Part shown: positions 17,060-25,343 of the stretch, piece by piece
Layout: each line of letters opens with the position of its first letter
How positions within the stretch are numbered: the first letter of the stretch is position 1
Assembly (NCBI RefSeq): GCF_024436435.1
Contig: NZ_JAFMZP010000004.1
Coordinates: 372,001 to 436,000 of the forward strand
Reading direction: 5' to 3'
DNA from: Desertivirga xinjiangensis
Lineage (GTDB): Bacteria; Bacteroidota; Bacteroidia; Sphingobacteriales; Sphingobacteriaceae
Length of the DNA stretch: 64,000 bases
Translations under genes and position numbers: made by a program
The notes under the pieces: generated by a model
What the model was told of the DNA's origin: nothing
The model's database searches: none
The model's input: the letters and a program-made list of their open reading frames with translations, nothing else

Positions 17060-18835
17060 TTAAAATGTAACCTCTTCCTTGGGATACTGATATCCCTTAT
17101 TTTGTATGCTTTTAATTAAAGTGAGCACAAGTGTTAATGTTCCTACACGGCCCATGAACATCGTCGCAATTAAGATCAGTTTACCAGCATCGCTGATCCG
17201 GGGGGTAATGCCCAGAGTCAGGCCCACCGTACTATAAGCAGAAACGCTTTCAAAAGCAAGGGCAAGCAAGCCTTTATCACCATCTGTAATTGCGAGTAAA
17301 AAGGTTGCAATAGCTAAAGAGACGATCGAGAGCATTATAATTGCAAAGGCCCTCCGTACAGATTCATCTGAAATTTCCCTCCGGAATATTTGAATCCGAT
17401 TGTAGCCTCTTGCAAGGCTAAAAATGTTTAATGCCGCAACCGCGAACGTTGTTGTTTTTATACCTCCCGCTGTCGATCCGGGCGAGCCTCCTATCCACAT
17501 TAAAAACATGACAATTAAAATTGTCGGAAAGGAAAGCGAAGCCATATCCACCGTATTGAATCCTGCGGTACGTGGGGTTACTCCGGTAAAAAATGCTGTG
17601 GCTAATTTACCGCCGATCGTAGAATGTGCTGCAAGCGTAAAACGATGCTCCAGGGCCAAACAGGCAAGTGTTCCAAAAATAATCAAAAAAATGGTAGTCC
17701 ATGATATTAGTCTGGAGTTAAAGCTTAATACCCATGGTTTAAAGATGAACGCTTGCCGGTACATTAAACGGTCCCTCAAATTGCCATACCAGCGGACGAG
17801 AAAACGATAAATATTGTGAACAAGAGCAAAGCCCATTCCCCCAATAATCAGCAACACAGCCACAACAAAATGGAAAGAATAATTAAATCTGAAGTTGAGA
17901 TCGTATAAGCCGTTCGACAGCGTTGAGAATCCTGCGTTGCAAAAGGCAGAAATAGAATGAAATACGGAAAAATGAATTCGGTCTCCGAGGGATTTAAAAC
18001 TTATTGAATCAACACAAAGAAATATCCAAACGGCACCAATTACTTCAAAAAAGAAGGTAATGCTAACTATGGTAGTAAGCGCCTTTACCACCGAACTGAT
18101 TTTGCGTTCATTGACAAATTCCGTAAACATCAGCTGATTTTTATAAGATAGAGCCCCTGTAAAGAAAAAGCCGAAGAATCCGGTAAAGGTCATGATCCCT
18201 AACCCTCCGAGCTGAATTAACACGAGGATAACGTTCTGTCCAAACAAGGTAAAATCCTGACTGATATCTATGACTGATAAGCCGGTTACACAAACTGCAC
18301 TGGTAGACATAAACAGGGCATCTAAAAATTCTAAATCATTTTGTACTGTCGATTTAGGTAGTAGGAGTAGAAACGTGCCGATCAAAATCAACACCAGGAA
18401 GCTTATTATAAATAGGACCGTCGGGTTAAGATAGAAATGCTCAAAGAAAAGGCTCGTTTTTGATACTTCAACGATAAATACAGCGAAAATACCTACGAAC
18501 ATCCAGGCTGGTCCTTCAAACCCTCCTCCATCCAGCATCTTGTATCTAACAATGGATATAAGACTTAAATAAAAGAATAAAAGAATCTCGCTTAAAAAGG
18601 AAACTTTATATTTCTTTCTTATAGATATAATTAGGAGAATCTTTACCAGAAGCAAGACAATGAAGCTGTCAAAGAAAAATATCAAGACTTTCATCATTGT
18701 ACTTTCCAGAAAAAGGTTGGTATTATATCCCACCAGGAATAATATCAACAGCGAACAAGCCAGACTTGTCCACAGCATAATGCGATCTATAACCGATCTG
18801 ATCTTACTTATGCTGTCTGAATGAAGTTTTTTCAT
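17060..18835 (-). CDS. ktrB: Potassium uptake membrane subunit, KtrB/TrkH type
   Basis: The 591-residue membrane protein has the four pore loops of the SKT family, each with its selectivity-filter glycine: 'SAVCVTGLSV', 'ISAFCNAGFSTL', 'GVTPRTAGFNTVD' and 'SVSAYSTVGLTLG'. It takes up K+ as a partner of the KtrA subunit encoded next. About 130 extra N-terminal residues with four hydrophobic segments precede the core, making it longer than typical KtrB (about 450 residues). This extension is seen in other Bacteroidota. It starts 65 bp after the MscS gene and probably shares its transcript. Confidence 0.93.
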   Translation of the reverse strand: MKKLHSDSISKIRSVIDRIMLWTSLACSLLILFLVGYNTNLFLESTMMKVLIFFFDSFIVLLLVKILLIISIRKKYKVSFLSEILLFFYLSLISIVRYKMLDGGGFEGPAWMFVGIFAVFIVEVSKTSLFFEHFYLNPTVLFIISFLVLILIGTFLLLLPKSTVQNDLEFLDALFMSTSAVCVTGLSVIDISQDFTLFGQNVILVLIQLGGLGIMTFTGFFGFFFTGALSYKNQLMFTEFVNERKISSVVKALTTIVSITFFFEVIGAVWIFLCVDSISFKSLGDRIHFSVFHSISAFCNAGFSTLSNGLYDLNFRFNYSFHFVVAVLLIIGGMGFALVHNIYRFLVRWYGNLRDRLMYRQAFIFKPWVLSFNSRLISWTTIFLIIFGTLACLALEHRFTLAAHSTIGGKLATAFFTGVTPRTAGFNTVDMASLSFPTILIVMFLMWIGGSPGSTAGGIKTTTFAVAALNIFSLARGYNRIQIFRREISDESVRRAFAIIMLSIVSLAIATFLLAITDGDKGLLALAFESVSAYSTVGLTLGITPRISDAGKLILIATMFMGRVGTLTLVLTLIKSIQNKGYQYPKEEVTF

Positions 18836-18900
18836 CTATAAAATATCTTTGCCAAAGTTCTTTATTTGTTTTTTACTTCCACTACATTAACCTTCTCATT

Positions 18901-19983
18901 TTAAACCTCCAGGACTGGAGCGGCGTCAGAAACTGCAGCAGGGTTGACAAAAACGGTTTGGGTAGGATAGGCAAATTCAATTTTTTCCCTTTCAAAGGCG
19001 GTGAAAATGTCAAGGTAAATTTCCTGCTGCCGGTCCATATAAAAATTAAAATCGGCACTTTCCACGTAGTAAACAAATTCGAAGTCGAGACTGGAATTTC
19101 CAAAGCCTGAAAAATGAGCGCGGTCGAACCGAACACTTTCTTTGCTCAGAATGATCGCTTTAACTATTTCTGGGATCTTTTTCAGTTGTTCGGCTGAAGT
19201 TTGATAGACAACACCAAGCTGAAATATTATACGCCGCTGCTCCATTCTTTTGTAATTATGAACCTGTGCATTGGTAAGATAGGTATTAGAGCAAACCAAC
19301 TGTTCTCCACCCAGGGTCCTGAGACGGGTGGTTTTAATTCCCACGTATTCTACCGTTCCCATCTTATCATTAACAATAATAAAATCACCTATTTCAAACG
19401 GCCGGTCAAAAAAGATAATAAAATAACTGAAGAGGTCTCCCAGAATAGTTTGGGCAGCCAGGGCTATGGCAATACCGCCAATTCCGAGCCCAGTAATCAG
19501 GGTGGTGACATCGTAGCCGAGATTATCAATCAAAAAGACGATACCAAGCACCCAAATAATAATATTGATGATGATCAGGAGTCCCTTTGCCTGCTTTTCC
19601 TTGGTTTCACTATTAGTCTGTTTATGAATGAAGGAAAAAAGGAATTGCCGGATTATGGCGGTAATGATACCAAGTAAAAAGAAAGTAAAGGCAAACAGAA
19701 AAGCAACATGAATAGCCCGGCCAACAGCGGCCGGAAAAGTCAGTGCATTAAGAGAAAAATAAAATGCAGCCACATAAAATAGCGGAACCACCGACTTCTC
19801 AATTGTGGTAACAAGAAAATCATCAATCGACGTTGCGGTTCTTCCTGATAACTTTTTAAGCTGGTAGATAATAATTTTTTTGAAGATCTGAATCGCCAAA
19901 AATCCTCCAAGCAGCATAACAATTGCAGTGATCCAGGCTAAAGTGGTGTTACCTAAAAAAGTCATGTTCCAAAAATTTTTCAT
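18901..19983 (-). CDS. MscS-family mechanosensitive ion channel
   Basis: The 360-residue inner-membrane protein has about four hydrophobic segments, then the pore-lining helix ('GLGIGGIAIALAAQTILGDLFSYFIIFFDRPFEIGDFI') and the cytoplasmic MscS beta/alpha-beta vestibule ('VEYVGIKTTRLRTLGGEQLVCSN'). It opens under membrane tension at hypo-osmotic shock. It is the first gene of the MscS-ktrB-ktrA run and so pairs solute release with potassium uptake. Confidence 0.93.
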   Translation of the reverse strand: MKNFWNMTFLGNTTLAWITAIVMLLGGFLAIQIFKKIIIYQLKKLSGRTATSIDDFLVTTIEKSVVPLFYVAAFYFSLNALTFPAAVGRAIHVAFLFAFTFFLLGIITAIIRQFLFSFIHKQTNSETKEKQAKGLLIIINIIIWVLGIVFLIDNLGYDVTTLITGLGIGGIAIALAAQTILGDLFSYFIIFFDRPFEIGDFIIVNDKMGTVEYVGIKTTRLRTLGGEQLVCSNTYLTNAQVHNYKRMEQRRIIFQLGVVYQTSAEQLKKIPEIVKAIILSKESVRFDRAHFSGFGNSSLDFEFVYYVESADFNFYMDRQQEIYLDIFTAFEREKIEFAYPTQTVFVNPAAVSDAAPVLEV

Positions 19984-20296
19984 TTTAAACAGTTTGTTCC
20001 CATTGGGAAATTAACGAATAGCACTACTTATATAGGTTGATAAGCGTGCAATAAACTTGATGGTTTGTACAGCCAAAAACCGGCTTAACCTAAGAAACAA
20101 GGAACAACACCTTCTAATTTAATGAAGAGGAAGTATGTTCCGAATATGAGCAAAGGTAGAAAATCAAGCTGTGAATTTGCTCTTTGATGGATATTCTCGT
20201 TTCCTATTCATAAATGTCGTCGATAACGATAGACAGAAATTCTTCCTTGCCAGATTATTTCAAAGGTTGTAAATACTTGATAAAAAGAAATATAAG

Positions 20297-20304
20297 TATT
20301 TTTG
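20297..20304 (+). promoter_or_regulatory. Bacteroidota-type promoter (TTG-N17-TATTTTTG)
   Basis: TATTTTTG at 20297-20304 fits TAnnTTTG, and a TTG lies 17 bases before it at 20277-20279. It would start transcription right at the ATG of the small frame at 20307 and read toward the receiver gene. Confidence 0.5.
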
Positions 20305-20306
20305 TT

Positions 20307-20456
20307 ATGTCTGAACAAACAGCAGGTTTCCTCCATTCCATTGGTATTAGTCCTGAGCAGAGGGATATTGAATCGGCCGATAATACAACCGAGAGAAAGA
20401 GATTCTTCAATTCACTAATAACGGCCAACCTTATAGCCCTGAAAAAATCTATTTGA
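20307..20456 (+). CDS. Small hypothetical protein (49 aa)
   Basis: An ATG at 20307 opens a 49-codon frame (MSEQTAGFLHSIGISPEQRDIE...). The frame extends further up to 20214, but a good promoter lies between, so the shorter start is preferred. It is hydrophilic, with no Cys, no signal and no motif I recognise. It precedes the receiver gene by about 40 bp. It may be spurious; coding is supported only by position and promoter. Confidence 0.3.
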   Translation: MSEQTAGFLHSIGISPEQRDIESADNTTERKRFFNSLITANLIALKKSI

Positions 20457-20469
20457 TGCTAAAATTTTT

Positions 20470-20477
20470 TATTTTTG
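20470..20477 (+). promoter_or_regulatory. Putative -7 element (TATTTTTG) of the receiver gene
   Basis: An exact TAnnTTTG match lies 19 bases before the GTG at 20496. It overlaps the TTG at 20475, which argues that translation starts at the GTG and not the TTG. Confidence 0.45.
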
Positions 20478-20495
20478 CGTTATATCTGGTATAGA

Positions 20496-20855
20496 GTGAG
20501 GAAAAGAGTTTTAGTATTCGAGCAGGATAGGGATATTCTCGAAGTTGTGAGTTATGTATTAATAGAAGAAGGATATGATGTTGCAGGATTTTCTTCAGAA
20601 AAGGAGGTTCTTGAAAATCTTGGGAAAGAGGATCCCGACTTAATTCTGCTGGATGTTCAACATATTACACCAGAAGGTACAGCACTGTGCGAAAAGATCC
20701 GGAAAGATCAGCAGTTCGGCCACATTCCTATCGTTGTTCTTTCTACGCATATGAAGGCTAGTAAAGTAAAAGAAGTATGTGCGGACGACGTTGTCGGCAA
20801 GCCCTTTGATATCGATATGTTGCTGGAGGTTATCGGTGCTCATATCGATGCTTAG
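20496..20855 (+). CDS. Single-domain response regulator (receiver only)
   Basis: The roughly 119-residue receiver domain starts at GTG (MRKRVLVFEQDRD...). Phospho-acceptor Asp is in 'DLILLDVQ', the switch Ser in 'IVVLST' and the conserved Lys in 'VVGKPFD'. The acidic pair that binds Mg2+ reads E-Q ('VFEQD') in place of the usual two acids, so metal binding may be weakened. It has no output domain, so it may pass phosphate on or act by protein contact. The multi-PAS kinase gene begins 280 bp downstream on the same strand, beyond a strong terminator, and may be its partner. Confidence 0.88.
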   Translation: MRKRVLVFEQDRDILEVVSYVLIEEGYDVAGFSSEKEVLENLGKEDPDLILLDVQHITPEGTALCEKIRKDQQFGHIPIVVLSTHMKASKVKEVCADDVVGKPFDIDMLLEVIGAHIDA

Positions 20856-20869
20856 TGTAATGCAAGGCC

Positions 20870-20911
20870 AGTTATAGGTACGCGCGGCAAGCGTGCACCT
20901 ATAACTATTTT
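20870..20911 (+). terminator. Strong intrinsic terminator after the receiver gene
   Basis: A perfect 10-bp outer stem (20870-20879 with 20897-20906) and a 5-bp inner stem are followed by ATTTT. It separates the receiver gene from the kinase gene downstream, which therefore needs its own promoter in 20912-21135; none was clear. Confidence 0.8.
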
Positions 20912-21135
20912 CACAGATCTCTTTCAGCTTTTTCTAAAGCCTTAGGATAGGCCTGATTAAATAAGCAAGCATCTCTTCATATACGATTTTGAACAGCCTG
21001 TTTGAGCAAATGACGGACGAACAGCGCTCGGATGATGACCGGAACCAATCCAACCCATTTTCCCAATTCTCACAATGATATACTAAACAGGTATCTGCTA
21101 GCATAGTTATTGCTATCTCATTCGATATACCTTAT

Positions 21136-23016
21136 ATGTATCTTATCTCTGACGAAGTTCGACAATCTCTGGCGGCTGGACCTCCAACTATAATTCTGGG
21201 ACCGAATATTCCAGTCTTTACTATAATATATGCTAACCCTGCTTATTACAGGGCAACCGGAACAATTCCGGAAAATCTCATCGGGATAGGATTCCTTGAA
21301 GCATTTCCCGAAAATCCCGATGACCCGGAAACTGGGAATGTTAGGGAGTCAAGGAATAAGTTGATAGAATGCGTATTGACGAAAAAGGAAACGACACTGT
21401 CGAGTCAGCGCTACGATATTCCTGTTCGAGGTACCTGTTTCTTTGAAACAAGATATTGGCAAGCCTACAATAGTCCGGTCTTAAACGCCGAAGGAAATAT
21501 CAAATATATTATACATGTAACCATTGACATCACTAGTACATTTGAACTGGCCAGGCAAGATCGGATTGCTGTTGAAGTAGCGGAATTAAAAAGAAAAGAA
21601 TTTCATTCTCTGTTTATGGAGGCTCCCGGCGCAGTTTGCATTTTGCACGGCCCCGATTTTGTTTATGAGCTGGTTAATCCTACTTATCAAAGTATCTTTC
21701 CCGGCCGTTCTCTGTTGGGAAAGCCTGTTTTGGAAGCGCTGCCTGAAATGAATGGTCATCCCCTGATGGAAATACTTAGCAGTGTTTATCTGCGCGGCGA
21801 GACATTTGAAGGGAAAGAAGTATTAACCCAACTTGCACGACATGAAAATAGCCAACCGGAGGAAATCTACTGGAACTTTATTTACAAGCCCAGGTATAAC
21901 AGCGATGAAATAATTGATGGTATCCTTGTTTTCGCTTATGAAGTTACTGAACAGGTCAAAGCAAGGAAGCAAGCCGAAGAACACGCCGATAGGTTTAATG
22001 CCATTATGGAGGCTATGCCACAAATTTCCTGGACGATAACTGATAGAGGAGAAGCTACTTTTTTCAATAAGCAGTGGTATTCATACACTGGCCTTAGTTT
22101 TGAGCAGTCAAAGGGCTATGGATGGCAACAAGTACTCCATCCTGACGACTTGCCAATAGCGCTGGGGATAGGTGACAAAATACGCGAGACTCATTTAGAG
22201 CAGGATATTGAGGCCCGGTATAAACGCCATGATGGTACTTACAGGTGGCATCTGACCCGTATTAAGCGAGTCTTGAAATCGAATGGGAACATCGATTTTT
22301 GGATAGGCACATCTACTGACATTCATGAACTAAAAATGCTGCAACAGCAGAAGGATGATTTTATAAGTATTGCCAGTCATGAACTCAAAACACCGCTTAC
22401 CACTCTAAAGGCCTCACTTCAACTTTTGGATAGAATGAAATCGAAGGTGGTTGATAGTGTCATGGTAAAACTAATTGAACAAAGCAATATAAGTATAGGA
22501 AAGGTAACCGGATTAGTAAATGACCTTTTAAATGCAAGTAAATCTACGCAAGGCCAGATTCATTTGCGAAAGTCGCGGTTTAAGCCAGCTGAGCTAATCA
22601 ATACCTGCTGCCATCATATTCGCCAGTCTGGCGAGTATTCAATAATTCTCCGCGGAGACATCGATCTGGAAATAAATGCAGATCCGGAACGAATAGAGCA
22701 GGTTTTAATAAATTTCGTTAACAATGCAATTAAATACGCACCCCAGTCCAAAGAGATCTTTATTGAGATAATGAAGGAAGGGTCGGTAGTAAAAATATCT
22801 GTTACAGATACCGGCCCCGGCATTGCCGGGGATAAAGTTTCCAACCTGTTTGACAGGTATTACCGGGCTGATAGTACAGGGATGCAATACTCTGGTTTAG
22901 GACTTGGTCTATATATTAGTGCTGAAATAATAAAAAAGCATGATGGTAATATTGGAGTAATCAGTGATGTGGGGAAAGGAAGTACATTCTGGTTTACGAT
23001 TCCAACCCCACCTTGA
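21136..23016 (+). CDS. Multi-PAS sensor histidine kinase
   Basis: The 626-residue soluble kinase has three PAS-like domains in a row: about 15-135; about 150-275 ('HSLFMEAPGAVCILHGPDFVYELVNPTYQSIF'); and about 285-400 ('FNAIMEAMPQISWTITDRGEATFFNKQWYSYTG', a PAS/PAC of the PAS_3 kind). HisKA (SHELKTP, His415) and HATPase (NFVNNAIKYAP, DTGPGIAG, GLGLGLYIS) follow. No membrane segment is present, so the signal is internal. It ends the plus-strand pair with the receiver gene; its 3' end converges on an SMP-30-like gene 15 bp away. Confidence 0.9.
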   Translation: MYLISDEVRQSLAAGPPTIILGPNIPVFTIIYANPAYYRATGTIPENLIGIGFLEAFPENPDDPETGNVRESRNKLIECVLTKKETTLSSQRYDIPVRGTCFFETRYWQAYNSPVLNAEGNIKYIIHVTIDITSTFELARQDRIAVEVAELKRKEFHSLFMEAPGAVCILHGPDFVYELVNPTYQSIFPGRSLLGKPVLEALPEMNGHPLMEILSSVYLRGETFEGKEVLTQLARHENSQPEEIYWNFIYKPRYNSDEIIDGILVFAYEVTEQVKARKQAEEHADRFNAIMEAMPQISWTITDRGEATFFNKQWYSYTGLSFEQSKGYGWQQVLHPDDLPIALGIGDKIRETHLEQDIEARYKRHDGTYRWHLTRIKRVLKSNGNIDFWIGTSTDIHELKMLQQQKDDFISIASHELKTPLTTLKASLQLLDRMKSKVVDSVMVKLIEQSNISIGKVTGLVNDLLNASKSTQGQIHLRKSRFKPAELINTCCHHIRQSGEYSIILRGDIDLEINADPERIEQVLINFVNNAIKYAPQSKEIFIEIMKEGSVVKISVTDTGPGIAGDKVSNLFDRYYRADSTGMQYSGLGLGLYISAEIIKKHDGNIGVISDVGKGSTFWFTIPTPP

Positions 23017-23031
23017 TAAAATCATTAACCA

Positions 23032-24006
23032 CTACTTTGATTTAGGAACAGGTTTAAATACAGCACGTTGAATGGCAAACTGTTTGCTTGGAACAGCATT
23101 GCTGTCAAGCAATTCATTAAACCTGGCGTTCATTATCCATACATCCTTTCCATTCTTTGTGGCCGTAGCCGGGTAGGTGAAACGATCGGCGATTAATGTT
23201 GTAGCCGAAAGTTTTGCACTTTGCCAGTTATCGTTTGAGTGAAGCTTGAAGATCTTATCATTTCCGCCATTCACTACTATGGTCAGGTGTTCAGGGTCAT
23301 TGAGAAGTAATCCGTCTCCACCCAGGAAGTACTGGTCTAAAGCAATCCGCTGCACATTTTTCGGGTTCCTGATCTCTACTTTATAAAGCTGGCCAGTATT
23401 GCTGTTATCAACTATCAGATATCCTGCAGGATGATAAGCAATACCATTTAAACCAATGCCATCCGTTTCAAATTGTTCATCTTTAGCAAATAGAGAGACC
23501 TGGCCCTGTGGAGTAATCTTATAAATAGCATGAGAATAACTATCCGTCATATAAATATTCTCATTATCACCGAACGTGATATCGTTGGGGAAGTGTTCGC
23601 CTGGCAGGAGGCCAGACAGGTCAAGATCCGTCAATCGCTTTCCGTTGTCCAGATCAATACTAATCAGTCGTATCATCTTATTTCGTGTTTCCGGCGAAGT
23701 ATATTTGCTGTAGTTAGCGTCTCCAACACAAACAAATAAGCGCTTTCCATCCGGATGTATTTTCATACCATAGGTAGATTTCAGGGTGCTGTCGCCATGA
23801 AATACAGAATAGCCACCTTGCGGGCCTACTTTGCCAATAACACCCAGCCGGGCTGACGATACATAGTAGACATTTCTCACACTGTCGTATGCCACACCTT
23901 CAGGGTAGCTGTCGGGCGCTTCAAAAGCAATACGCTCCGTGGGCTTAATTGCTATACAGCCGGCAACTAAACAAAGACTGAAGAAGAGTAATTTTATTGT
24001 TTTCAT
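23032..24006 (-). CDS. SMP-30/gluconolactonase-like beta-propeller lipoprotein
   Basis: The 324-residue protein has a lipobox 'LVAGC' (Cys about 17) and then a six-bladed propeller. Recurrent strands such as 'PEGVAYDSVRNVYYVSS', 'PNDITFGDNENIYMTDS' and 'GLNGIAYHPAGYLIVDN' are typical of the SGL family. These enzymes hydrolyse sugar lactones or simply bind metals. It follows the PQQ-type sugar dehydrogenase gene by 12 bp; a dehydrogenase making a lactone and a lactonase opening it would be a sensible pair in the periplasm. Substrate unknown. Confidence 0.8.
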   Translation of the reverse strand: MKTIKLLFFSLCLVAGCIAIKPTERIAFEAPDSYPEGVAYDSVRNVYYVSSARLGVIGKVGPQGGYSVFHGDSTLKSTYGMKIHPDGKRLFVCVGDANYSKYTSPETRNKMIRLISIDLDNGKRLTDLDLSGLLPGEHFPNDITFGDNENIYMTDSYSHAIYKITPQGQVSLFAKDEQFETDGIGLNGIAYHPAGYLIVDNSNTGQLYKVEIRNPKNVQRIALDQYFLGGDGLLLNDPEHLTIVVNGGNDKIFKLHSNDNWQSAKLSATTLIADRFTYPATATKNGKDVWIMNARFNELLDSNAVPSKQFAIQRAVFKPVPKSK

Positions 24007-24018
24007 CAGATAGTTCTT

Positions 24019-25230
24019 TTAATCTCTTTTAATGGCATAAATAACCCCGTTTGCATCATCAGAAATATACACCATACCTGATGGTGTTATGCTGATCCCC
24101 GCAGGACGGCCAAACCTGGCTTTCCGTTTGAACATCAGGAAGCCTGGTTTTAAGAAGCCTGTAAGAAAGTCTTCGGCGCCGACCGCAGTACCATTCGAAA
24201 ACTTTATTCGCTGAACTTTAAAGCCGACAGGTTTGCTCGAATTCCAGGAACCATGCCAGGCAACAAGTCCGTCTCCATTATAATCCTGGGGAATATTTTT
24301 GGCATTTCCAAAAAACTGGAAAGCAATGGGAGCCATATGTGCCCGAAGTTCAAGTACAGAGGGTTGTGTTGTTTTTACCCATTCTTCTTTGATGTCTCCG
24401 GGAGGATCCTCCCGGCTCCGATCCACTTCACGTTTTCCATAGGCGAAAGGATAGCCGTAATTTCCTCCTTTAATGATATGGTTAACTTCCTCAGGTGGCC
24501 ATTTACTGCCTTTGGCGTCGCCTCCATTGTCGATGCCCCATAACTCGCCGGTTTGAGGATGAAAATCAAAGCCGATCGTGTTTCGTAAACCGCTGGCGAA
24601 GATAGTACGCTTCCAGGTTTTTGGATCAACCTGCAACATCGTCGCAGCTTCCTTATCACTCTCCTTGCAATCGTTACAAAGGGTGCCAACGCTGATGTAA
24701 AGCATTCCGTCTGGTCCGAAGTCGATGGTCCGGTTCGGGTGCTGCCCGCCATTAGGCAGATCGCTTATCAAAAGCTCCATGTCTCCAAGGGTGCCATCTG
24801 CCTTTACGGGATAACGGCGTAGCTGCATATTATTACACAGATACATATAGCCGTCTTTCATGGTTATACCATGAACGCCTTTAAATTCGTACAATACCGT
24901 TTTCAGCTCTTCGAACTTCGAGTCTCCGTCTTTATCTTTCAGCATCAGTACGTCCCCGGCGTCGCGCCTGGTTATATAGAGCTCACCGTTGGGCCCGTTA
25001 TAAAGCATCCGCGGCCTGCCTAATCCGGAGGCTGCTATACTTACATTCCACCCTTCCGGTACTTTTAATAATTTAACCATTTCCGGTAGGAAATCAAGAT
25101 GCTGAGGATACTTGGTTACATGGGCAGATCGTGTTTTCTTTTTAGGCGGTAAGCCTCTTTGGGCAGAAGCGATGTTGCCCAACAGGAGCAGGGTCAATGA
25201 GAGTGTTAAAGTAGTTTTCCATGTTTTCAT
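24019..25230 (-). CDS. PQQ-dependent sugar dehydrogenase-like (sorbosone dehydrogenase family)
   Basis: The 403-residue protein has a signal peptide ending 'NIASAQ' and a six-bladed propeller of the soluble glucose/L-sorbosone dehydrogenase type. Visible blocks are 'GLGRPRMLYNGPNGELYITRRDAGDVLML', 'NRTIDFGPDGMLYISVGTLC' and 'NHIIKGGNYGYPFAYGKREVD'. It should oxidise an aldose or sorbosone-like sugar in the periplasm with PQQ; no PQQ synthesis genes are in this window. It is the first gene of a two-gene unit with the lactonase-like lipoprotein. Not all proteins of this fold bind PQQ, so the activity is likely but not certain. Confidence 0.82.
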   Translation of the reverse strand: MKTWKTTLTLSLTLLLLGNIASAQRGLPPKKKTRSAHVTKYPQHLDFLPEMVKLLKVPEGWNVSIAASGLGRPRMLYNGPNGELYITRRDAGDVLMLKDKDGDSKFEELKTVLYEFKGVHGITMKDGYMYLCNNMQLRRYPVKADGTLGDMELLISDLPNGGQHPNRTIDFGPDGMLYISVGTLCNDCKESDKEAATMLQVDPKTWKRTIFASGLRNTIGFDFHPQTGELWGIDNGGDAKGSKWPPEEVNHIIKGGNYGYPFAYGKREVDRSREDPPGDIKEEWVKTTQPSVLELRAHMAPIAFQFFGNAKNIPQDYNGDGLVAWHGSWNSSKPVGFKVQRIKFSNGTAVGAEDFLTGFLKPGFLMFKRKARFGRPAGISITPSGMVYISDDANGVIYAIKRD

Positions 25231-25343
25231 AGAATGTATTTTACTTGATAAATTAAATTCAAGTGAATTAGTTTTAACTATTATGAAAAGGTTCTTTTAG
25301 GTATACAACCATTCCAGATCTGTAGACAAAACCTATAAAACAG

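Noticed and set aside
20475-20495. TTG start of the receiver protein
   Set aside because: The TTG lies inside a TATTTTTG promoter element; the GTG at 20496 gives the normal receiver N-terminus.
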